Assembly (NCBI GenBank): GCA_031266315.1 | Contig: JAISBG010000762.1 | Location: forward strand, 1-9,019 | Reading direction: 5' to 3' | From: Planctomycetaceae bacterium | GTDB taxonomy: Bacteria > Planctomycetota > Planctomycetia > Pirellulales > Thermoguttaceae | DNA length: 9,019 nucleotides | Shown here: positions 5,399 to 9,019 of the stretch, piece by piece | Numbering within the stretch: the first letter of the stretch is position 1 | Layout: every line of letters begins with the position of its first letter | The notes under the pieces: generated by a model | Databases searched by the model: none | Told to the model about the DNA's origin: nothing | Seen by the model: only the letters and a program-made list of their open reading frames with translations | Made by a program: the position numbers and the translations under genes

Positions 5399-5989
5399 TT
5401 ATTTTGGTTTCAGTGTATATTCTAACAACTCCAACACAAGTTTATAAACCGTCGAACCACATTTATTTTGACGCCAAAAGTCGGACGCACTTTCTAACTC
5501 TTTTGCGTTACTGATTGCGGTGTTAATTCTGGAATACAGTGTTTCCCAATGTTTTTTAGAGATATGTTTATCGAACGACAGTAGGTATTTTTTGTTTTTT
5601 AATTCAGCTGTGCAATCGCTAACAGATTTAATATTATTGCCTTTGCAGAAATGTAACAGCAACCAGAACTCAAAAGCCGGACTACTAATAGCGAAACCGA
5701 TATTTTTATCCTTGCACTGTTGATAAATAGACTTTAATTCCTCTTTATTTCTTTCGTCTTCGTCAATCACCAGCCAAAACCGATAATTGCCGGCATTAGT
5801 CTTTTTGTATTGTTTCAGTTTTGCAAGTACATGATTCGGGGCACTCTTACTGTTAGGTCGGATAATCTCGATACCGGCAAAAGTAAAATTACTATGTTTT
5901 TGGAAATGTTCAAAATAACTTTTTTCTGTTACATCTCCCTCGACGGCAATGACAAATAATGACAAATAACGTTCGATAGTCTCGGTCAA
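5399..5989 (-). CDS. rloB: RloB-like TOPRIM protein, 5' end frame-disrupted
   Basis: As it reads, this is a 196-aa frame opening at TTG 5989 with no ribosome site. The body matches the RloB family: VEGDVTEKSYF near the start (TOPRIM-type glutamate), FWLVIDEDERN (acidic cluster), ISSPAFEFWLLLHF, and a C-terminal CGSTVYKLVLELL. RloB pairs with RloA ATPases, and in AbiL (AbiLi/AbiLii) the pair gives abortive phage defence; RloB is presumed to be the nuclease-type effector. A better start is ATG 6020, two bases after the rloA stop. It opens MKRRRFKSPKVDRDYRT, basic as in RloB relatives, but runs out of frame through a 10-bp tandem duplication at 5948-5969. Deleting one unit gives a continuous 203-aa protein. 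The gene is therefore off, phase-variable, recoded, or translated poorly from TTG. Confidence 0.8.
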   Translation of the reverse strand: MTETIERYLSLFVIAVEGDVTEKSYFEHFQKHSNFTFAGIEIIRPNSKSAPNHVLAKLKQYKKTNAGNYRFWLVIDEDERNKEELKSIYQQCKDKNIGFAISSPAFEFWLLLHFCKGNNIKSVSDCTAELKNKKYLLSFDKHISKKHWETLYSRINTAISNAKELESASDFWRQNKCGSTVYKLVLELLEYTLKPK

Positions 5990-6020
5990 CTTTCGGTGAT
6001 TTAAATCGTCGGCGTTTCAT
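5910..6020 (-). pseudogene. rloB: Displaced native 5' end of rloB
   Basis: From ATG 6020 (TAAATATG, coupled to the rloA stop) the frame encodes a basic N-terminus, MKRRRFKSPKVDRDYRT, then LFVI. After the first repeat unit it passes into a wrong frame and ends at TGA 5912-5910 after 36 codons. Removing 10 bases joins LFVI directly to AVEGDVTEKSYF of the RloB body. The natural start is thus severed from the gene in this sequence. Confidence 0.7.
5948..5969 (-). repeat. 10-bp tandem duplication causing the rloB frameshift
   Basis: AATGACAAAT occurs twice in tandem (5948-5957, 5958-5967), followed by AA, i.e. 2.2 perfect units. On the coding strand it reads TTATTTGTCA twice, then TT. Since 10 is not a multiple of three, one unit restores the native rloB frame and two units break it. 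Such a repeat can expand or contract by slippage. Confidence 0.9.
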
Positions 6021-6022
6021 AT

Positions 6023-7366
6023 TTATTGTTCTATTACATTACTAAGGTGTAATCTCGGTACGCCTCCGAGTTGTCCTCGCAGGTAACTTGTACGAATTGA
6101 TTTATCTTTTCGGATTCCTTTGTAAGAACTAAACGGAATCAACTCGGTCGATCCGTCGTTTTTCCGCCCTGTTACCCATAACTCGTCTCTTCGCAATAAC
6201 GATTGATCCATCTGCATAACATCGTGTGTTGTGAAGATGATCTGTGAACGTGAATGCGGTGAACAAGATGATAGATAACATCTTAGAAGTTCACTAATAA
6301 GCAGTGTGTGAATACTATGGTCGAGTTCATCAATCACAAACACACCATTGTTTTTCATCGCTAATAAAAAGCATGGAAGCAAATCCATTACACGAACCGT
6401 ACCATCGGATTCGTTCCGTAGATCAAACCGCACAATTGATTTACTCTTAATATCTTTATGACCACTCACAAGTTGTTTTATTTCATAGGAATCATCATTG
6501 CGCCGAATTAGGTATCGCTGTTTATTTTGGTGCGCTAAAACGGACGATCCGTTCTGTGATGATTCCAACAAAGTTTCGATTATCCCTGTGGGAAACGGCG
6601 ACACCTCTGGTGAAACATCAACAAAATCCAAACTTGTTACTCCTGTTCCTAGCGACTCTAATACATCACCCATCAAACGTAAGCCGTCTTTTTGTTGCCA
6701 ATCCCACAACAGTTGCGTGGAAACACGCATATCTGTACCGACCAGCGTTAAACGCTCAAACCATCGGTAAACACGAATCAACTGATTGGTCTTGTATCTT
6801 GCGATATTCTGGCTTGCTGCATTTGTCAAAAAAAGTTGATTATTTCTTGTACTGTTTAAGATATTATAGAGATTTTCGTCGCGTTTAATACTGTCGTCGA
6901 AAGTTGTGTTTTTGCCTTTCACTCGCTTAAATAACGACTTCTCAATGGACGGTTTGATCTGAATAAGCTCTTCTTCAATCACATCGGAATAAGATACGGC
7001 AAAAGAGTATTCGTAACATTCGTCCTGAGTAGAATTGTTATCCTCTTTCGGCACAGCAATTACAAACCGGAAATAGGTAGGGTTCTTCATTGATTGTATA
7101 TCCAAACGAAACGGCAATACTGGAATTGCAGCATTGACCCGTACTCCTTCCGTAATGATCTTTTGAGCAAACTGAAAGGCACTGAAAAAATTGGACTTAC
7201 CGGAAGCATTACCGCCGTAGATGGCAGCAGTCGGCAACAACCGAAGGTCATATTTCTCGAAATGCGGCAGTCTATCACTATGCTGTTTTTCACGGCTTGC
7301 CGTCAAGTTAAAAGCAGACTTGTCCCGAAATGACCGCCAGTTTTCTAAATCAAATGAGATGAGCAT
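6023..7366 (-). CDS. rloA: RloA-like AAA/ABC-type ATPase
   Basis: The product is 447 aa from ATG 7366, which has AGGAG 9 bases upstream; a TTG three codons earlier directly abuts that AGGAG and is rejected. Motifs: N-terminal MLISFDLENWRSFRD, Walker A GGNASGKSN at 51-59, ABC-like signature SDGT at 320-323, Walker B GVFVIDELDHS at 341-351 (D346, E347), and switch THD at 380-382. The C-terminus (YKGIRKDKSIRTSYLRGQLG) is typical of the AAA15/COG1106 RloA group. These ATPases pair with TOPRIM or RloB partners in abortive defence systems (AbiL; PARIS is an analogous pair), with the ATPase as likely sensor and regulator. Here rloB follows two bases after the stop, and a promoter lies 47 bases upstream, so the pair forms its own unit. 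The gene appears intact. Confidence 0.88.
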   Translation of the reverse strand: MLISFDLENWRSFRDKSAFNLTASREKQHSDRLPHFEKYDLRLLPTAAIYGGNASGKSNFFSAFQFAQKIITEGVRVNAAIPVLPFRLDIQSMKNPTYFRFVIAVPKEDNNSTQDECYEYSFAVSYSDVIEEELIQIKPSIEKSLFKRVKGKNTTFDDSIKRDENLYNILNSTRNNQLFLTNAASQNIARYKTNQLIRVYRWFERLTLVGTDMRVSTQLLWDWQQKDGLRLMGDVLESLGTGVTSLDFVDVSPEVSPFPTGIIETLLESSQNGSSVLAHQNKQRYLIRRNDDSYEIKQLVSGHKDIKSKSIVRFDLRNESDGTVRVMDLLPCFLLAMKNNGVFVIDELDHSIHTLLISELLRCYLSSCSPHSRSQIIFTTHDVMQMDQSLLRRDELWVTGRKNDGSTELIPFSSYKGIRKDKSIRTSYLRGQLGGVPRLHLSNVIEQ

Positions 7367-7375
7367 TCCTGTCAA

Positions 7376-7380
7376 CTCCT
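7376..7380 (-). promoter_or_regulatory. Ribosome binding site of rloA
   Basis: AGGAG on the minus strand lies 9 bases before ATG 7366 and 0 bases before TTG 7375. It decides the start in favour of the ATG. Confidence 0.75.
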
Positions 7381-7412
7381 AATAAAATCATGTAAAAACA
7401 TATTTTCAATCA

Positions 7413-7440
7413 ATTATATCATCAAAACTTATTCGTTCAA
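7413..7440 (-). promoter_or_regulatory. Candidate promoter of rloAB
   Basis: On the minus strand TTGAAC (7440-7435) and a perfect TATAAT (7418-7413) are spaced 16 bases, with TGA before TATAAT (extended -10). A start near 7406 gives a leader of about 40 bases containing the AGGAG site. This gives rloAB its own promoter, as expected for a moron-like cassette. Confidence 0.55.
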
Positions 7441-7499
7441 GAGCCTTTTCCGCATAAACAAGTAAATTTCCCCTAATAATTTAATAAAATAGAGGAATC

Positions 7500-7544
7500 T
7501 GATAACTTTAATCTTATCAATCTCAAAGTATTTGAAAAAAAAAA
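7500..7544 (-). terminator. T-tract and small dyad after the 67-aa gene
   Basis: Eight bases past the TAA of the 67-aa gene, the minus strand has ten consecutive T (7544-7535). TGATAA/TTATCA (7500-7505, 7514-7519) follows as a 6-bp dyad. No GC-rich stem precedes the T-run, so an intrinsic terminator is possible but weak. The dyad could instead be an operator upstream of the rloAB promoter. Confidence 0.25.
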
Positions 7545-7552
7545 TTACAGAA

Positions 7553-7756
7553 TTATTGTTTTTCTTCTACGTCTATTCGATTTGTTCTTAGGTAATAATT
7601 TCCAGAAACAGAAGAATGAGAAGTCCCAACAACCTTTGGCTCTTCTCCATGTATTTCTTTAGCACACTGCATAATTTCACGCAAACTCATATTTCTGACG
7701 GCTTCTCGTGAAAGTCCGAGTTCGGCAAATTGCTCTTCTAAAAAATTGGTGTCCAT
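7553..7756 (-). CDS. 67-aa hypothetical protein upstream of rloAB
   Basis: I do not recognise this protein. The first half is acidic and helix-forming (FLEEQFAELGLSREAVRNMS, then LREIMQCAKEIHGEE); the second half is polar (VVGTSHSSVSGNYYLRTNRI). LGLSREAVRNMSLREIM could be a short helix-turn-helix-like segment, but this is speculative. No ribosome site precedes the ATG at 7756. The gene lies 27 bases after the 57-aa membrane-protein gene, so the two probably share a transcript. It sits just before the rloAB promoter. A T10 tract follows the stop. Confidence 0.5.
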   Translation of the reverse strand: MDTNFLEEQFAELGLSREAVRNMSLREIMQCAKEIHGEEPKVVGTSHSSVSGNYYLRTNRIDVEEKQ

Positions 7757-7783
7757 TGTAGTACGTAGTAAATGAACAAATTA

Positions 7784-7957
7784 TTAAATGTTCCAGTAAT
7801 GATGATCCGTTAAAGTACACGGGAATAGAGCATGAAATAAATGGAGCATAGCAACTATTATCTGAACTACGATAATCTTAAAACATTGACCGGTTACTTT
7901 AATATTTTTTACAAAATGTTCTCTGTAAGACATTCCTTCTAAATGTTTTCTAAACAT
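7784..7957 (-). CDS. 57-aa small membrane protein
   Basis: This is a short gene with a clear ribosome site: AGGAG (7969-7965) sits 7 bases before the ATG, and the frame ends in tandem TAA stops. The product starts with a basic amphipathic stretch (MFRKHLEGMSYREHFVKNIK), has one hydrophobic segment at about 25-47 (FKIIVVQIIVAML, then HLFHALFP), and ends in a short polar tail (TLTDHHYWNI). The positive charges before the segment suggest the N-terminus faces the cytoplasm. I do not recognise a family. It lies between the putative anti-Thoeris gene and the rloAB cassette; such single-pass peptides can be toxins, lysis proteins, membrane effectors or exclusion proteins, but nothing here decides between these. 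Confidence 0.65.
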   Translation of the reverse strand: MFRKHLEGMSYREHFVKNIKVTGQCFKIIVVQIIVAMLHLFHALFPCTLTDHHYWNI

Positions 7958-8030
7958 AACGCATCTCCTATTTTAATTTCATAATAAATCTGAAAGTTAC
8001 AAACTCTCTGCCTCTATATCTACATTTGCT

Positions 8031-8069
8031 ATTATAAAATTATACAATTAATAAAAAACCAGTTGCCAA
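8031..8069 (-). promoter_or_regulatory. Weak candidate promoter for the small genes
   Basis: Two TATAAT words on the minus strand (8044-8039 and 8036-8031) lie just past the stop of the 280-aa gene. The best -35 is TTGGCA (8069-8064), 19 bases from the first TATAAT. This spacing is long. It could drive the 57-aa and 67-aa genes. Confidence 0.25.
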
Positions 8070-8890
8070 TCTGTTGCGACAATATCGTTATACGTGAGTA
8101 CGCCGCCCGGCGGTCGGCTTGTCAACACTTCATCGATGCCGTTTAGAAAAAAGACAACAACGCTCTCTCGTTTCATTCCGGCGTTACATGCGGTGGAACG
8201 GTGTAAACATTTGACTGCTTCCACAAAACCGAGTGCGGAATATTCGATACTCCAATCGTCGGCAACCATATCCTCTAAGGTTGGTTTCCATGTTGGGTCG
8301 TCGGATTTGACAACCTCTTCATTCACCACTTGCGCCGTAACTCCGTCAGCCCACGCAACTCGACGCACTGTCGAATCGGTAAAATTAACCGTTGAAATAA
8401 CGTCAGATAAATCAGACATCGTATCACCTACTAAATCATTTGAAGGAAAAATATTATTAAGACCGGTCAATGCCGGATTCGCAAAAAACAATTGCCAAGT
8501 ACACGCAATAATATCAGTATAACGTAATATTGGAACAGTTGGCGATGCGAACGATTCTCCATTAAGTGCAAAAATTGAATCATTTAATCGCATTGCGGCA
8601 TTGCACGCCGTCGATTGATGCAAACATTTTACCGCTTCAACAAAACACAAAGCGGAGTTACCTATTGTCCAATCGTCCGAAATATAATCGTCAAAACTTG
8701 GTGTCCACATTGGGTTATCAGAGCGTACAATTTGACCGTCAATGACATTTGCAGTTACGCCCGGAGCCCAACTATCACGCCGTATCGTTATTCCGGTATT
8801 GTTGATCGTTGACGTAACATCGGACAAATCCGAAATGCCGTAACGCTCATAAGGTTTATAAGTGTAACATGTCCAACCCGCAGGAATCAT
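8048..8890 (-). CDS. Four-domain Tad2-like (putative anti-Thoeris) protein
   Basis: This 280-aa protein is two copies of a roughly 139-residue unit, each with an A and a B domain. A domains span 18-76 and 157-215 (31 of 58 aligned residues identical by eye): SDLSDV, then T-x-R-R with a tryptophan three residues on (W41, W180), G-V-T-A, W-x-P, D-x4-DDW. B domains span about 78-136 and 217-280, sharing SAL-x-FVEAVKCLH and STACNA-x-M, and ending DI-x-A-x2-WQL-x-F. The pattern of helix, R-R-x2-W and terminal A/S-D-D-W resembles Tad2/DUF2829 (PF11195), a small phage protein that binds the Thoeris signal (1''-3' gcADPR) and blocks ThsA. B domains lack the R-R-W part and may be scaffold. There is no signal peptide or membrane segment. 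The ATG directly abuts the upstream stop. The Tad2 assignment is inferred from motifs, not from a search. Confidence 0.6.
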   Translation of the reverse strand: MIPAGWTCYTYKPYERYGISDLSDVTSTINNTGITIRRDSWAPGVTANVIDGQIVRSDNPMWTPSFDDYISDDWTIGNSALCFVEAVKCLHQSTACNAAMRLNDSIFALNGESFASPTVPILRYTDIIACTWQLFFANPALTGLNNIFPSNDLVGDTMSDLSDVISTVNFTDSTVRRVAWADGVTAQVVNEEVVKSDDPTWKPTLEDMVADDWSIEYSALGFVEAVKCLHRSTACNAGMKRESVVVFFLNGIDEVLTSRPPGGVLTYNDIVATDWQLVFY

Positions 8891-9019
8891 TTATTTGTGT
8901 CGATAAAGGTATTCTAAGCAAACATCAATGGTCAATGAAGAAACAGAACCAACACAACCACAAAGGAACATTTTCAACAGACCGTCAATCACCCCATTAG
9001 GAACATCGCGGTAATAAAC
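8891..9019 (-). CDS. 3' end of an unidentified gene (partial)
   Basis: An open frame enters from the right edge and runs 42 codons to TAA at 8893-8891, directly abutting the ATG of the 280-aa gene. The visible tail contains VYYRDVPNGVIDGLLKMF, then LCGCVGSVSSLTIDVCLEYL and YRHK. It has three cysteines and a hydrophobic stretch. I do not recognise it. The zero-base spacing suggests translational coupling, and the next gene has no ribosome site of its own. Confidence 0.6.
   Translation of the reverse strand, partial: VYYRDVPNGVIDGLLKMFLCGCVGSVSSLTIDVCLEYLYRHK

Noticed and set aside
6023..7366. Assignment of the ATPase pair to PARIS (AriA/AriB)
   Set aside because: The partner's VEGDVTEKSYF start and SSPAFEFWLLLHF motif match RloB rather than the DUF4435 AriB type, so RloAB/AbiL fits better.
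7431..7466. Mini-ORF of about 10 codons (TTG or ATG start) behind AGGGG, upstream of rloA
   Set aside because: It overlaps the promoter -35, so it would lie upstream of the predicted transcript start; too short to support as a leader peptide.
8094..8522. 142-codon plus-strand frame
   Set aside because: Antisense shadow of the repeated 280-aa protein; no recognisable motif.
8894..8902. The 9-mer TTTGTGTCG lies just upstream of both the 280-aa gene and the phosphoesterase gene (5139-5147)
   Set aside because: The copy at 8894-8902 is the coding end of the preceding gene (codons R-H-K), so a shared leader signal is not convincing.

Overview
The window looks like part of a tailed-phage or prophage genome (or a phage-like plasmid). 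All convincing genes lie on the minus strand, so transcription runs from high to low coordinates. Genes are short, closely packed and sometimes overlapping. Stops are TAA, TGA and TAG, so the standard bacterial code fits. A few genes have clear Shine-Dalgarno sites (rloA, a 57-codon gene, the gene starting at 1713); many have none. Composition is moderately AT-rich by eye. I cannot name the host.

Right part (9019 to about 7550). The tail of an unidentified gene abuts a 280-aa protein built from two copies of a two-domain unit. I read the domains as Tad2-like (DUF2829, Thoeris anti-defence 2). Two small genes follow: a 57-aa single-pass membrane protein with a good ribosome site, and a 67-aa protein of unknown role.

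Middle (7440 to about 5400). A promoter-like sequence precedes an rloA-rloB pair: an AAA/ABC-type ATPase and a TOPRIM-type RloB protein, the composition of RloAB/AbiL-type defence systems. The natural 5' end of rloB is out of frame with its body because of a perfect 10-bp tandem duplication. The gene therefore looks switched off, or dependent on an unusual TTG start or on recoding.

Left part (5133 to 385). This is a DNA repair/recombination module: a calcineurin-like phosphoesterase, the N-terminal half of a Rad50/SbcC ATPase ending exactly at its zinc hook, a small unknown gene, an Mre11/SbcD nuclease, another unknown gene, a small coiled-coil protein, and the C-terminal half of Rad50. The Rad50 polypeptide is thus split into at least two genes with Mre11 between them. 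A 44-bp DNA element occurs twice, once on each side of the C-terminal half gene, and looks regulatory.

The left 384 bases contain no gene I can support, but hold inverted repeats and a cluster of AACAAT/ATTGTT motifs. Two further gaps (2645-2933 and 5134-5398) also lack a convincing gene. Overall the window combines a split Mre11-Rad50 machine with a defence cassette carried as an independent unit and a putative multi-domain anti-Thoeris sponge.
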